Source: Monosporascus cannonballus (lineage: Eukaryota > Ascomycota > Sordariomycetes > Xylariales). From it: 64,000 nt of DNA. The DNA is taken from NCBI GenBank assembly GCA_004154925.1, contig QJNS01000022.1, forward strand, positions 186,001 through 250,000, read 5' to 3'. Below are positions 44,589 to 59,150 of this stretch, in pieces. Position 1 is the stretch's first letter. Every line of letters starts with the position of its first letter. The notes beneath the pieces were generated by a model. The model saw nothing but the letters and a program-made list of their open reading frames with translations. It did not search any database and was not told the DNA's origin. A program made the position numbers and the translations under genes.

Positions 44589-44990
44589 ATTACGACTTGA
44601 TAACATACTACCTAAGAAAACGGCCGTAATAATGATTTACGAATTAAATAAGTTAAGTTACATAATGGTTCGATAAAATCGGTTACAAAACCTCTAATAC
44701 TATGTTTAATAAAAGCGGTCGTAAAGCCTTTAAAGCTAGGTTTGACGGAATCAGTCGTAGCGTGTTTAGGGTTAGGTTTATCAAAAAGAATGGGTTATAG
44801 TGTTTAAAAATGTTTCTTAGCAGAGTATGAATAGTATTGGTTTGTAATGGATTTTCGTTGTTTCAAACGGGTTTAGTGTTATGAATCATGATTAATTATT
44901 ATATGTATTGCTTCGAGTTTTAAGTTGTTTTTATTAGTATGGATTCGTATAGTTTCGGTTCAATAGTTGGCTAGGCTTTTAGTTTTCGTA
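44589..44990 (+). repeat. Right LTR of element F
   Basis: Begins near CATTACGACTTGA and has three diverged copies of the unit of about 35 bp (near 44670, 44715, 44750). It ends in a block matching the left LTR (TTCGGTTCAATAGTTGG). Bases 44740-45000 carry much less RIP than the left LTR. The exact end is uncertain. Confidence 0.6.
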
Positions 44991-45504
44991 TGTAAGGTGG
45001 ATTTAAATACGCTTTTTCTTATTTTAAGTTTTATACGTATAAGTAATGTTGTTTATTAAATTCTTGAATTACAAATATTTAAGAAAAATATATAACGCAA
45101 TTTTTATCGTTATTATAAAGTTAAAACTTTGAAAAGTGGAGTTATTAAAACTAGTTATACCATATTATTCGGCCGTTATGTTTTATCGAAAACATAGAAA
45201 ATGATTTTGTAAAATAAATAAAATGCAAATATATTAAAAATAATGAAAATATATAGCTTTTTCGCCTTTATACAAACTTTTAAAAAGTATCTTTACTTTA
45301 AAAAAAAGCGCTTTTAAAAAGGTTTACATTTTTATTATAATTTATAATAATTAAAATAAATAGGTATTCTTCTCGTGAATTATAATTCATTAATTTTATT
45401 ATATAATAATAAAACTTTGGTAAACGTAAGAAATTCATTATATAAAAACTAATAATCTACGGTATTTTAAGATAACTAGATTAATAGTAGTATTAGTTTA
45501 AATT
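44991..45504. other. AT-rich DNA between elements F and C
   Basis: No gene or recognisable element domain. It may be older repeat debris into which C inserted. Confidence 0.45.
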
Positions 45505-45710
45505 TGTGAGAATACAGCCCTTATAAGGATAAAGCTGGTAGCCGACCAGCTACCGATCAGCTACCAACCCACTTACTAATATAAATCCACTATCTGGCAG
45601 CTAATAAGACACGCCAGATAAAAATAACTTAATATATTTACTTCTTGGAATCTGCTTTATAATTGGTCGGAAAGTACTTTACTCAGCTTACAGGTATCCA
45701 TTATTTTATA
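45505..45710 (+). repeat. Left (5') LTR of element C
   Basis: 206 bp. The first about 100 bases are little affected by RIP and carry a short internal repeat, (AG)CTACCGA(C)CAGCTACC, at about 45540-45570. Confidence 0.85.
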
Positions 45711-45799
45711 ATTCTTCCATTTATTATAAAAGGTAACGTAATAATTACTAAAAACAGCGCTTGGGGATTACAAACCGAACTTAGGTTATTAGTTAGAAA

Positions 45800-48700
45800 A
45801 ACCGCCGATTAGAACCCAACCGACGAATAATAGATTACGGTATAAGAATAAGGAAAAAAACTTATAACGGAATTTTAACGGATAAAAAATTATGGTTCCC
45901 GGAATCTCGAATTACTTTATATATATAATAAGGATACGTTCCGATAATTATTAGTTAAACAGGCGGAAAACGGGCGTAATATAACGACCGCGTCTCGGAA
46001 TTTAAAATAAGAGAAGGTTAAGCCCTTTAATAATAACTAAATTTTGGAAATTATCCGTTAATACAACAAATAATACTCGAAATTATTTCCATAAGTAGCT
46101 AAATGATAAGAAATAATATAAGCTAAAAAGGTAAAGTTTTATAAGTCAATTACGATATTATTATAAAAGCTTAAAGGCGATAAATAACTATTGCGTTATA
46201 ATTACCTAAAGTTTTCCGAACGCGTATTAATTAAAACAGAAATTAAATAAATATTATTATAGAAATTTACGCCAAAAGGTTAAAGCGAAATGCCTTTATT
46301 TATATTTAATGGGCCATGGGCTATATGGACCTTTTTATTACAAACGTTTAGTAATTATATCGCGTTATACTTAAGTATTTTAATAACGAAAAAAAAAATA
46401 AAAATAAAAGGTTTATAGATTTTTATTAGGAAATATTATGTAAATCCCAATTTTCTCGATAAGAAGTATAGGGAATAATTTATGAAATTGCAATAATTAT
46501 TCGATTAATTATTATTACATTTTTATGTTTTATAAAGGTTCTTAATTTATAAAATAAAACTTACGGATATTTTTAATTTGGAAAACGATTAAAATAATAA
46601 ACGTTTTGTTGTTAATTATTTTTATAAATTAATATTAAGGTTACGAAATATTTTGTGGCGAAAAAATGTTAAATTAAAACGAATTAATAACGTAATAAAT
46701 AAAATAAAACATTATAAGAACGCCTAAAAAATAAAAGAAAACTAATTATTTTACCTTAAATATACTAATAAGGATAAACCATTTTATTTTAATATTTTCG
46801 TGAAAAAATAATCTTTTGAACAAATTAAAGGCGCCGTATAGGAATAATAAGGACCCTAAGCGTGTGTATATTTGGAAAATAAATAATCACGGATTTAATT
46901 CCGATTAAAATATATCTACATAACTTAATATCCGTAATTATTATAAGGGCCTATTTAAGTATTGTAGTTATGGGAAATTAAGTTATAAAAACGTAAATTA
47001 TAAATTAAAAAAAGATACGAAAACCTTATTATCTTAGTTATACGGAAATCGATTTCCGAAAGCCGGATAAAACGTTATAATATATAACGATAAATCAAAT
47101 TAATTCTTAGACGTAAACCTAAAACAAGCCAGAATAAGCGTATATATTTAGTTTATTTTGGTTAATAATTAAAAGACGGTCGAAAAATTGTTTTTTTAAA
47201 AAAGAAGGTATTAATGAAAAGAAATACGGAAAATATAATAATATAAATAAATATGGATACCGGAAAATAAGTAAATATTATAAGCAAAAGGTTAACGAAA
47301 AGACCTAACCTTTAATTAATTTCCGTAAATCTTCCGGGCCTTATCGGTATTAACGGCGCGTATATTAAATACTATAAGGCTTACGAGATTTTTATTAACA
47401 TAATAAATAATAATAAAAAACGAACGAAAGTTTAAACAAATTTATTTTGCAATACGACGTAATTGGAAAACGCCTAATTTTTTATTATTTAAAGCCGGAA
47501 TAAGTAAGTTTTAGATTTTATTAAATATAATTATATATTAATAATTACACGGATCATTTCAAAAAGTCGATAAATAAGAAATCGCAAATTTATATTATTA
47601 ATTTAATCAACTTAACCAAAAAATTAAATATCCTGGAATTCGAGAAATAATAAAAACGGGGGTTAACCGACTTTTTTATATATTTAAAGAATTTGCAGTA
47701 AACATATTTTGAAAAATAACCCAAGAAATATTTTAGGTATTAAAAGCAAAATATGTAATAAATTTGATCCTAAGAAAAACGCCTTTATTCGGCGTAATTT
47801 ATCCTATTTTGGAAACTTAAAAAATATTTGAAAAATAGATCCGAAAAAACCTAAAAGCAAACCGGATACGTTATTGGAAAACGGACGTAGAAATACCAAT
47901 ATTATTTATGCCTAAAAAAATAATAGTTTTTAATTATACGTTACTTATAAAGGGCTAAATTAAATAATAATAAAAAGCTAATGCTTTTTATTTTTAATTG
48001 TAAAAATTATAAACAGCTTAAAATTATTTAAAATATTTTCGAAACTTAATTTTAAAAATATTTATTACCGTATTAAAATTAAAAAGGGTAATTAATAAAA
48101 GATTATTTTCCGAACGCGGTATGGATAATTTAAATATACGGTTATATCATTTGGCTTTATTAACGCATTAATTACGTTTTAAGCCGATATATATAATATT
48201 CTAATTACATTAATTAATTATATACGTATAATATATTTAAATAATATATTTATTTAATTAAATAACCAAAACAATATATAAAATATTTTCAACAAATTTA
48301 CAAATAATTATTATAATATTAATTATTTGTTAAAACGTCTAAATATGATATTTTTAAAATTTTGTTTTTTAAATCTATAGTTAATATCGACGGCTTAAAG
48401 ATAGACCGGTAACGGGTTAATATTATCGAAATATGGCAAAAATTAAATTTAATTTATAATATTTAAATATTTTAGAGATTTACGAATTTTTATCGGAACT
48501 TTATCACTTATTATTTATATATTACCGAACTTATTATTAAGTTTTTTTAAACAAATAAGACAAAAAAAAATAATAAAATTTTAAGATCCCAGAAAGATTA
48601 AAAAGATATTCCGAAATTTAAAAAGTATTTTTTAATCGTTAGTTATTTTCCGATATTAAAATAATTTTAAAAATATTTTTATAAATTTACAGAAAATTTT

Positions 48701-50600
48701 AATGCTTTACTGAATATTAAGTACGAATATTAAAGTTAACCGAAAAATAATAAGTTATGAAGTAACAAAAATTATTAACGCTTATAAAAAGTTTAAAATA
48801 TTAAGGGTAATACCTTAAAAATATAAAAAAGAATTTCCAAATATTTACCGATTATATAATATTAAAAAATATAATGAAAGCGCCGGCGCGTAATTTTAAG
48901 GAAGAATTAACCCGATAAATTTACTATTTTACGTTATATAATTTTGAGATTTAATACCGCCCGGATGCTATTAATCTGGCGGATAGGTTATTTAAAGGCC
49001 TAAAATATATATTAGGGGAAATCGCATATAAAAACGTAATTCTTATATTATTTGAAAAATTTGTATTTACGAACAATATATCGGAAAATATATGAAAAAC
49101 GATTATAAATATATAACGCGATTTAAACCTTTATAAAAAAGTAAAAGGCCTTATAAAACTAACGTAAAACCCACTTATTATAGAATTTTTAAATGAATTT
49201 TAAGTAAGGGAAATTTAAGTAATTATTATTTGCATAAATAATTTAAAAATCTTTCGTTATATAATCGAAAACGTTTTTAAAGGAAAAAAAATAAAAAATT
49301 ATATATCTGTCGAATTTATTACTTAGGAATAATAATGCAAATACGAATCGTAAATATAATATGATTAGTAATTAAATAATATTAACCGTAAATTATAATT
49401 TTATTACGATCGAATTCCGAGAAATTTAGGAAAAACGAAATTAATATTAAAAATGTTATTTATAATTAATACGCTTTACGTTTTTTAATAAAAAGGTTAT
49501 TTAAAGATAAAATAGCATTATAGCTAAAAGTTTCACCATAATTTTACGATTAAAGTTAAAAATTATAAACCAAAACTTTAAATATTATATAATTAATACG
49601 GAAAATTAAATATTAAGTCGAAATAAAAGAAAAATAATTTTATAAATTTAAATAAGATTTTATATTATCGGAATAAATTTGTGATCCTGTAATAAAACGT
49701 TTTTTAAAAATAAGTAATTAATTAATACCATAATAATTTAACAATAAAATATATAAGATATATTTATATATTAGTATCAATAACTAAAAGGTTTTATTAG
49801 GAAAATATGGCGAACCATATTCGAAAATACATCAAATAATGTTCGAACTATTAGGGCATAAAATAATTACGTTATAAACTATATAAATAATTATAACTTT
49901 TGCCATTACTTAAATAACTTTTTTTAAAAGATTTCGTTAAATTTTATTACGGGATTTCCCAAAAGCTTAAGTTTAAACGGGCTAAAATATGACGTAATCC
50001 TGGTAATCGTTAACGGTTTTACGAAATTAGAATTATTTATTTTTACGGTTAAAATTTTAACCGCAACCGAATTAGCTCGATTATTTTATAATAAGATTAA
50101 ATGCAAATTCGATACGTTAACCGGAATTATTAATAATACAAATAAATTATTAACGAATTAATTCTAGGCGAGATTTTGTAAAAAGCGAAAAATAAAACCG
50201 TAATTATTAATTATTTATTATCCATATACCAATAAATATATAAAACGTATGTATTAGTTTTTAAAATATTATTTTCGTAATTACTTTAAGAAATATTAAA
50301 ATAATTAAATAAAATTATTACGAAATGCAGGATTCATATATAATAATATACGGAATGCCTTTATTAGTTATTCGTTATTTAAAGTTTTATATATGTATTA
50401 TTTAAAAACAATAAAATATTTTTTATAAATATTTATAAAATAAATACAAGGAATTAAAAAGCGTTTCGAAAAAAATAATAATTATTCGTCGAATAAGATA
50501 TAAAAATTTAAAAGAAATAATAATTTAAAAAAAGTATTATAATTAACATTATATACCTATAAAATTTTAATTAAGTTAATAAATATATTTATTAATTAAA
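45800..50600 (+). pseudogene. Element C gag-pol relic
   Basis: No long frame survives. Reverse-transcriptase remains lie at about 47880-48260: ILFMPKK, a YYRIKIKK-like stretch and IIYLNNIFI as a decayed YLDD box, in the Gypsy order. RNase H and integrase remains follow to about 50600. Gag-like remains lie at about 45900-46450. The small frames at 50636-50821 (minus) and elsewhere are shadows. Confidence 0.55.
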
Positions 50601-52603
50601 AGCTTTAAGTTTGAAAATACGAAACTCGTATTTATTTATATCCGGATTATAATTAAAACAAAATAGGTTTTTAAATATATAAAGTAATTTTTTATCAAAT
50701 ATGATCCGATATATAATATATTTCTAATATTCTTTTTAAAACCGTAATATAATCGGAAATTAAGTAACGTTTCAATAATGTTACAGGACCCAATAAAAAA
50801 ATAAAAAAATAAACAATACATAATATTATCCGTTACCGAAATAACCGGGGGTAACGCAAATATTTAATTAAATAAAAAGGTTAACCCATTAAATATAATA
50901 TGTAAAAACTCCGAGAATATTTCGAATACGCGCTTAAAATTTTATAACGTTACGAAAAAAAAAACAAATACGTATATTCAAAAATAAAACGACCCAAAAT
51001 TTATAAAAGGATAATAATCCGATCGAAATTTCAATGCCTAATAATTATAAGAATTATAAAAAATACTTTTAAGTAAAATGAAAATATTAATATAAATATA
51101 TTAATTACTTATATAATTATTTTTAATTTTTCTTGGCAAATAATTACCTTATCGTATACCGATCAGAAATTTATTAACTATATAAAAAAATCAAATTTTT
51201 ATTCCGAAAATAAAATTTTGCGCTTAATTTTTAAATATTAAGTTAATTAATTTTTAATAAGCGTAATAAGGAAATTAATATAGGAATATCGGAAAATAAT
51301 CGGAAAATATATAACGGTAAAAAGCGGGTAAATTTATTAAGTTTATTAGGCGTAAATTCTTAAAAAAGTTTAAAAACGTTTTATTTTTTACGAAAAATAA
51401 GGCTCAAATAACCGGAGTATAATTTATCATTAATTGGAAATAAGGCGCCGTCCTTAAAATACTTAATATATTTGGGTTTAATAATAATTTTACCGAATTA
51501 AACCTTTTTTTAATTATAACTATTGGTAAGTATTAAAATTTCGCTAAAATATTAAAGAATAAGGGGAAAATATTCGTTAACGGGAAACGTAACAGTATAA
51601 CGGCTTTCGAAAATTACCTTATTTATAAAAATACTTTAAAATTACGCCTAATTAGAAATTAATTATGAAATAATAAAAATACCGTAATATTTACAAAAAG
51701 GACTTAAATTTATAACCTTATAAAACGGCAATAAAATTAGATTTCCGTAGCCATAACGGACGATCGGAAATTAACTTTAATTGTATTAAAAAAACGATAT
51801 TTTTTAATAATAACCATATTAAGGGCGAATTCGGCTTTACGAAGGACGTCAAGTTGACGACCAACCGCAATTACGTCGGAACGTTCGAATTAAGTACGTA
51901 TAATACGAACCTTTTCGAATTCGTTAATTAATTCTTAATTATCGGTACCAAATTAAAAAGCTGTTAAGGCAGTATTTTTAAGAATAATCAAAATTTGAAC
52001 GAAAATTAAATAATAATATTAATAATATTAAAAATAATTACTTACCGCGCGAAATATTTTATTATAATAATTAATTATAACGTAATTTAAAGCGTCCGGA
52101 ATTTGAACGTAAACCGTACGGTAATCGAAATAACGTTATATTACGTAAATACAATATAACTTATTGCTGCCCGTAATACGATTAATATTTATTTCGTTAT
52201 CGGCGTCGAAAGGATAATATTAAAAAAATTCTAATCTTCCTTACTGTTAAAATACCATTTCTTTTAAACTCTCTTACGAAAAAATAATATAGCAAACGGA
52301 GATAATACACAAAATAAACGGAGAAGGCAAAATGAAAATAAAAAAAAACCGGAAAACCAAACGGAACGCGTACGTAAAAAAAAATTATAAGAGCAAAAAA
52401 AAAGTAAATAAGGTAAAATTAAAAACGGATTGTAATAAGGAATTGGGCGAAAGATAATTAATTACGCCATATAATACGTATTAATTATTATAGCAATTAT
52501 TTAGAATATAATATAACGGTGAATTATCGGCAAACATACATAACCAGATCTGCAAAACGCGTTATATTAAATTATTAATAATATTATTAGGGACTAATAG
52601 CTT
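50600..52603. other. Element C, region between pol and 3' LTR
   Basis: AT-rich. A patch at 51825-51925 is much less mutated and gives GEFGFTKDVKLTTNRNYVG on the plus strand, but I recognise no domain. Another C-rich patch lies at 52240-52330. I could not find a relic here like the antisense gene of the other elements. Confidence 0.4.
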
Positions 52604-52613
52604 AAAAAGGGGG
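52604..52613 (+). other. Polypurine tract of element C
   Basis: AAAAAGGGGG seven bases before the 3' LTR start, the usual site for plus-strand priming. Confidence 0.6.
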
Positions 52614-52619
52614 AATAAT

Positions 52620-52748
52620 TATAAGAATACGGCCCTTATAAAGATAAGACTGGTAACCGACCAGCTACCGATTAGCCACCGACCCACTTACTAATATATA
52701 TCCACTATGTGACAGTTAATGGAAAACGCCAGATGGAAGTAACCTAAT
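52620..52748 (+). repeat. Right (3') LTR of element C, first piece
   Basis: Matches 45505-45633, ending ...GTAACCTAAT. It is interrupted by element B and resumes at 59576. Confidence 0.85.
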
Positions 52749-53169
52749 TGTAACGGCTAGGCGGTTTAACCAACTATTAAACCTTAGTCGTACGGGTTTA
52801 TATTAGCAGGAGTATCGTGGGAATTTAAGCAATAAATATAATAATCGTGTTACGTCTCGTAATACCAAAAATACTTTAAATAGCGATATTATATTATAAA
52901 CAATTAGTATTAATAAGTATTCAAAATTAAGGTTATTTAAATTATAAAAATAATAAACGTATATATTTTTGTTCTAGCTTAAAATACTTAAACGGCTTAA
53001 ACTTTTAAGCCCGTTAAGCCCTTTAAGCTTTTTGTTAACTTAAATAGCTTAAGGTGCTTAATATCTTGAAACCTTTAAGTTAGTTACGTAACTTTTCGAC
53101 GATAGTCGGGGCCCGTCTTTTCGTAATTCCGACTGTTCGTAAAAAAGCTAAAACCATTAAGTTATAATA
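52749..53169 (-). repeat. 3' LTR of element B (left)
   Basis: About 421 bp; related to the LTRs of A but longer, with an extra block near 52870-52940. Confidence 0.88.
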
Positions 53170-53199
53170 TAATTTTCCCTTTTCCAAAATCTTTATCTT

Positions 53200-53760
53200 T
53201 AAAGATTAAATTATTTGCTTATTGTTTTTAGTACGTAATTTTCTTTTTACTTTTATTTTTTAGAACGTATTAAATGTTTTAATTTCAAAATATTTTTTTA
53301 TTTTCGTTATAAAAAACGGTATAAAATATAAGGTTATTTGGTGTTTTTTTTGAAATATGCGCGTTATATTTATTATGGAGGTTTTTATAATATTTTTAAT
53401 GTTTTAAACATTAAATATCAAAAGATTTTAAATAAAACAAATCGTTTAAAACGTAAAAAAAGCAAGTTTGCAAAATGTTACGAACGACTGTTAAAAAATG
53501 GATCGTTTCCAAAAACAAAGGCGGTTATTCAGTTATCGTAATATAGAAATGCTTCGTTAAGGTATTAAAGGCGCGGAAGCTATAGAGGAATTTAAGCTTT
53601 TTGAAAAAAAAGTAAAAATAATTAAAGGCTGTTATTACGGCTATTACATTAACGCAGGCTGCGGCCGACTGGCCCAATATTCCGGCGATTAATTAGTCGG
53701 CCGTTAATTAAGATATGTTCATTATTATTAATAAAAGTTCTTTAACAGGTATTAGGCGTC
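53200..53760 (+). pseudogene. Antisense relic in element B
   Basis: Plus strand, opposite to B pol. The stretch open at 53338-53541 reads YARYIYYGGFYNIFN, then KYQKILNKTNRLKRKKSKF, matching the second Cys pair and coiled coil of the relic in A. The upstream half (53280-53335) is in another frame, with FYFRY where A has FCFRC. Start and first half are eroded. Confidence 0.6.
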
Positions 53761-53769
53761 AATAAAAAT

Positions 53770-56700
53770 ATTAACGGGTTCCTAGGTATTTTGGGAATTC
53801 GGGTATTTTTTTCCACTTAATTAAGTATTAGGTAAAGTCGTTTTTTTTCGTATATCGAAATTTTTTATAATTTTATATATTTATTCGTTTTTTATTCTTA
53901 TATTATTTTATACCGTATATATTTTAATTATATCAGTTACTAATTCGAATAAGGAAAGGTAAAAGTTTAAACAAAATTTAACCTTTAATAGAAACTTTAA
54001 TTAATAAATATTTTTTTGAAAACCTTTTAATAATTTTATATAGACCTATATATTTAAAATTAAGTTTTTTATTAGGTGGTTTTATTTAAATATTTCTGGT
54101 AATAAAAAAACCATTTTCCCTTTTTCCAAAATTAATCTTTTTAACTTTTCTGAAATATATTATTTGCTAATTTGATTTTATACCAATTTTAATTTTGTTT
54201 TTATTTCTTAATATAATTATCGTTACGTATTTTTTTTATAAAGTTTTAAAATAAATTTAAAATTTACCTTTATTAATATTATTTTAATATTTTTATAATA
54301 ATTTATATTATACGCTAATTACCTAATTAGTAATTTTTAACCCAGTTATTGTATTTATACTTAATACAATATCGTAAATAAACTTTTAAAATTTAATTTA
54401 TTCTTTTTATTTATTTGTCCGTTTAAGGTTTAAATATATTAAATAATTTGTAATTTAAGTTAATTTATATTATTAAGCTTTGTTTAAATTCAGATCCGAA
54501 TATCGATTCTTCATTTATAATAGGTTTTATTAATAATCCGTATATATTAAAAGTATTTTTGAAAAAATAAATATTATTTGTTCGGCGTTTGTATTTTTGT
54601 AATATAATAAGGAATAGGAGGTCTTTGTAAATCGATCGATAATTACCAAAATATTATCGTAATATATTTTTGTAATTGGATTTTTTAACATAAAACGTTT
54701 AATAATAAACTCGAAAATAATTACATATTATGATTATTTTATAATTAATAATAGCTATAATTTTCCGTATAGTTTATATCGTCGAGTTTTTATTTTAACG
54801 CAAATATCGTATTATTGAATAATATTTTATACCGTTAATTTTATTTTAAAATAGATATATGCGTTAAAAATATTCTAAAAATTTATAAATCCTTAGATAT
54901 CCGTATAATTAATATGTATATATATTTCGTATTAAATATTTCTAATATTTTTGGGAGTTTATATTTTGTTTACTTTTTTGTTTTTTAGAAGATTATCGTT
55001 ATATTATTGGATTTTCTGGTATATATCGAAAAGTATTACTCGAATTATTGTAATATATGGCGGGCGTAAATATTTTTTTTATAATAATGTCAAAGATTAT
55101 ATAATTAATTTTAATTAATGTTTTTTCGAGGTTTGGTTATTTGCTTAAAATATATATTTTGTTTTTTTAAACCTTTTTATAAGAATAACGAAACCGAGAT
55201 TTGCCAATTCTTTACGTATTTTAATTATCGTTTTATAAATTTTTTAATTATAATAAATCGGATAGAATTTTGATAATCCGTGTAAAATTTAATTTAGTAT
55301 AAATATCCTTTTAAAGAGTTCCTAAACTTTCGAAATACCATAAGAATAATTATAAATTACTTATTTAAAATATCGTAATTAAATTTGGTTTTTTTATTTT
55401 ATAAAAAAAAATATAGTAAGGTATAATTCACCTTAATCATTTCCTTATCCGGTTATTATATTTAATACGTAATTCGAAATATAGGGTTTTAATTTAATAG
55501 GGCGGTTTAGATTATATATAATTAATATTTACTTATTAATAATTATATCCTTAATATATTAAAATGCTTTTTCCGTATTTGGCGTTTATTTGAATTTTCT
55601 TTTGGTAAGGTTTTTTCAGGGTATAATTACTTTATTAAAATTTTGAATAGATTTCTTATAATAATTAGCGAATTAAAAAAATGCCTGTATTTTCTTAATT
55701 ATCGTTAACATTTGCCATCTTATAATTATAACGATTTTCTTAGGGTCCATTTTAATGTATCTTAAGATAATAATATGTTTTAAATATTTTACTTTCTGCT
55801 TATGAAATTAATTCTTTTTGTATTAATAAATAACTTTACGTTTTGTAAAACTTCAAAACCCTCATGAACCTATTTTGTATATATCTTTTCTATTTTTAAG
55901 AAAATAAAAATATCGTTAAGATAATATACGACGAAAATATTAAGGTATTTTTTTAATATATAATTTATTATCAGTTAAAAGGTTATTAGTACGTTCGTAA
56001 GTCCTATTAATATAACTAAATACTTAAATAATCCGTATTTCGTTTTAAAGGTTATTTTTTATTCGTATTTCGTTTAATTTTAAGAAGGTTATATCCTTTT
56101 TTAAAATCGAATATTGTAAATTTTTTAGTTCCGTAAAATCGGTCTTTTATTTCCATAATTAAAGGTAATAGCGTTTAATTTTTCATGAAAATATTGTTTA
56201 ATTATTAATAATTACTTATAAGCCGTTATTTTTTGTTTTTTTTGGTACGAAAAACATAAGATATTTAGTTAATAATTTCGAAGGTCGAATTTATCCTTTT
56301 TATAACCGATTTTCCAGGTATTTTCTGAAAATACGTAATTCGTTTCCGTTAAGGTTGTAAATAAGGTAAAATTTCGTTAAAAATCTTTCTTTAAAGATTA
56401 TTTCATAATTCTATTCGTTATATTTTAGTAATTTCGTATCGAGTTCCTTTTTAAAGAGCTGTTTATATTTATAGTATTATAATAATAAATTAATTTAGTT
56501 TTTTAATTTTTAGAATTGTTGTTATTATTTTAAATTGTTATTTAATTACTTTAATTTCGTTTTAATAATAATAATACGTCGTATTTTTTGGAGATATCCG
56601 TTTTTTTTATATTTTAATCTTTTAGGTAATAAGGTTTTTATTATGTCCTTATGTTTATATTTGTTATTATTATCGATTAAGTGTTAAGATTTTGAATTCT

Positions 56701-58950
56701 CTTTTTTTATTTATTAATAAGGAATAAAACGAACTTTATTTGACTAATTTTACAGTTAATTAAAATTCCGTATTAACGTATCCATAGTAATCTTAAAATC
56801 ATATGGTAACTCCCGAATAAAATGATATCAACATTAATTTTTTGGTATTGTCGTTATATAAAAATTTCGAAATAATTAATTTCGCGTATAAGTTTTCCGT
56901 TATCGTAAGCAAATTCTTAACTTTCGGCATTTATCACTATATAAGGGTTTAACTTATATCTTTATGGCAATTTGAATTTATTGATTATATTTAGTGCAAT
57001 ATAATTTCCGCCTAAAATTCCGCAATTTATCATTACGGTATACTAATACGTTCCGATTTATATATTTAAAGTAATAAAGTTATTAATGGTTTTTATTATC
57101 GCATTTAAAGCTTTTTTCGAGAATTCCCTTTAATTTCTTTAAATTTTATTATCTTACGTTTTTTTTATAAGTGACTTTTTTTTAAACTTTTATTTAAATT
57201 TATCGAACCTTTTTTATATTTTTTCGTTCAACGAATTAAGCTGTTATATCTATCGTTATTGCCGACGTATTATTCCTTCGAATTATATTAATTCTTTTAA
57301 TTCTGTTACAATTTGTTTTATCGAATAAATTATTTTCTTATATTTGCACTTATATTCCATTATACGTTATTTTAATTATCGTTCCAGAAATCTTTTATAA
57401 ATTAAGGTATTTCTTTTTTAATAACTTTTGTTCGTAAATGTTTATAGTAAATGCATATTACAAATGAAAATCTGTAATAGTTTTTTAATAATAATTTTTT
57501 ATTATGCGTTAAATTAATTCTTTTTCCGTTTGGTAATTATATTATCCATAGTCACAAAAGGGGTTTTTCTACGGGTATTATTTTTTATCGGGCCAGTTTT
57601 TTATTTTAACTAATTATTCAATTTTTTCTAGGGCTATAGTTCGAAAATATCGATATTATTATTTATTATTCATATTACTTTCTCTACAGTTCAGAAAATC
57701 GAATTCTTTATAATATACACGGATAATACGTTCGTAAATATATTATTTCTATTTTTCGTACTCTGGATATTGTCGTCGTTGACAATATATAACATATATT
57801 CTGCCGTATCGATTAGGAGTTTCGAGATAGATTCTCTTTATCTAATTCTAATATTCGCATAATTATTTTTATAATATTTCTTATTATGCTTATAATATTT
57901 ATCGAGCCAGCTTTTTGGTTTCCTGCATTTTTTGTTAAACCTTTTGCTATAAGGGACCTAATACGTACTTAGGCCGAATTATGTTAATAAATTTGCTTTT
58001 ATTTTTTTAATTTCTTTTAGAATTATTCCTTAAATATAAGTTTTTAATTATCCTAACGGGGTTTTTTGGGTACCTTATACCATGGTACCTTATATCTTAT
58101 TTTGTTATAATTATAACGCTTTATTGGATTTTAATCCTTTTTATAAGTAGCTTCTAATTATATAAATCATAATTTTATGCCATAAAAAATGTTATTATAT
58201 TGAAAAATATTAATATTGGCTATATATTTAAATTTGTTATTACTTTTTCCTTTAATACTTTTAATATGTTATGTATATTATTGATCGTTCAATTTAATTA
58301 CTATAGCAATACAATCCGATCAATAATTAAGTTGATTAAATTTAAAAAGTTTTTTTATATTCTTTTAGGCCGTTAAAAATTTATTTATTAATACTTTTTA
58401 TCCTCAATTTAATTTTACTATTAACTAAATTAACGTATTCCCGTAATTAAATATTAATCCCTTTTATTATAATTACTAAATTTAAGTTTGAGTTTTTATT
58501 TTTTCGTTTATTACTTCGAAAACTTTCGTTAATGCCTATTCGAATTATTCGTAATCGTTATAAATTCGTATTATTTTTGGGTTTCGTTTTTAAATTAATA
58601 AAATAATATATTTTCTTATAACGAACTTAAATTAAATAATTATATATCTGGTAAGTTATCCAACTGTAAATTCGATTCGTATAATAAACGTAATAAATCG
58701 AATAAGAAAATTCCTAAAGTATATTCGGCATTAAATTAAAAATAACTATAGCTTGGTCGAAATTTTATTGAAAAGTTCTAGCTTAGGAAATTTCAGGATT
58801 TCTCCTAATTCTTTAGTGGAATTCAGCTAAATAACTTAATTTATTTAAAAGGGCTTCCCGGTTTCGAGACCTTTTTCTTTTTCCTTAAGCTTCTTATCGG
58901 AAGCTTAAAAAAACGTCGTAAAATTATTATTGTTTTTTAAGCTAAAAATT
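53770..58950 (-). pseudogene. Element B gag-pol relic
   Basis: Aligns with the gag-pol relic of element A. RT remains lie at about 56140-55870 and the integrase to the left of them; the chromodomain zone is near 53900-53780. Gag lies toward 58900. RIP stops are everywhere. Confidence 0.7.
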
Positions 58951-59150
58951 GCGTTTGTTTATAATATCCAGTCGTCCAAAAACTTCTTTGCGAAAAAGGC
59001 GAAACTTTTCCTTTTTTTTCTCAGATTCCATTCTAATGTCCGGGTAATCAGGGACCTGATAAGTGGGCTATACGGGCTGCTTGCTAATAAATATAATGTC
59101 CGCGATATTGCTCAAAATTTAACGATATTATTAAATAAAAACTTGTAACA

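Larger units (their letters stand above)
14554..44990 (+). mobile_element. Ty3/Gypsy LTR retrotransposon F, outermost of five nested insertions, RIP-degraded
   Basis: LTR-like ends at 14554-14871 and about 44589-44990 share the start (A)TTACGACYTGA, the repeated unit CGGTCGTAAAGC and the 3' block CGTAYRRTTTCG. Internal DNA is split in two: gag-pol remains at 14872-19127, and the integrase end, chromodomain region and 3' region at 43265-44588. The two halves align end to end with element E (for example 19030-19127 joined to 43265-43300 matches E at about 31740-31840). Without the nested DNA F is about 6.3 kb. The exact right end and a target duplication are not clear. Confidence 0.75.
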
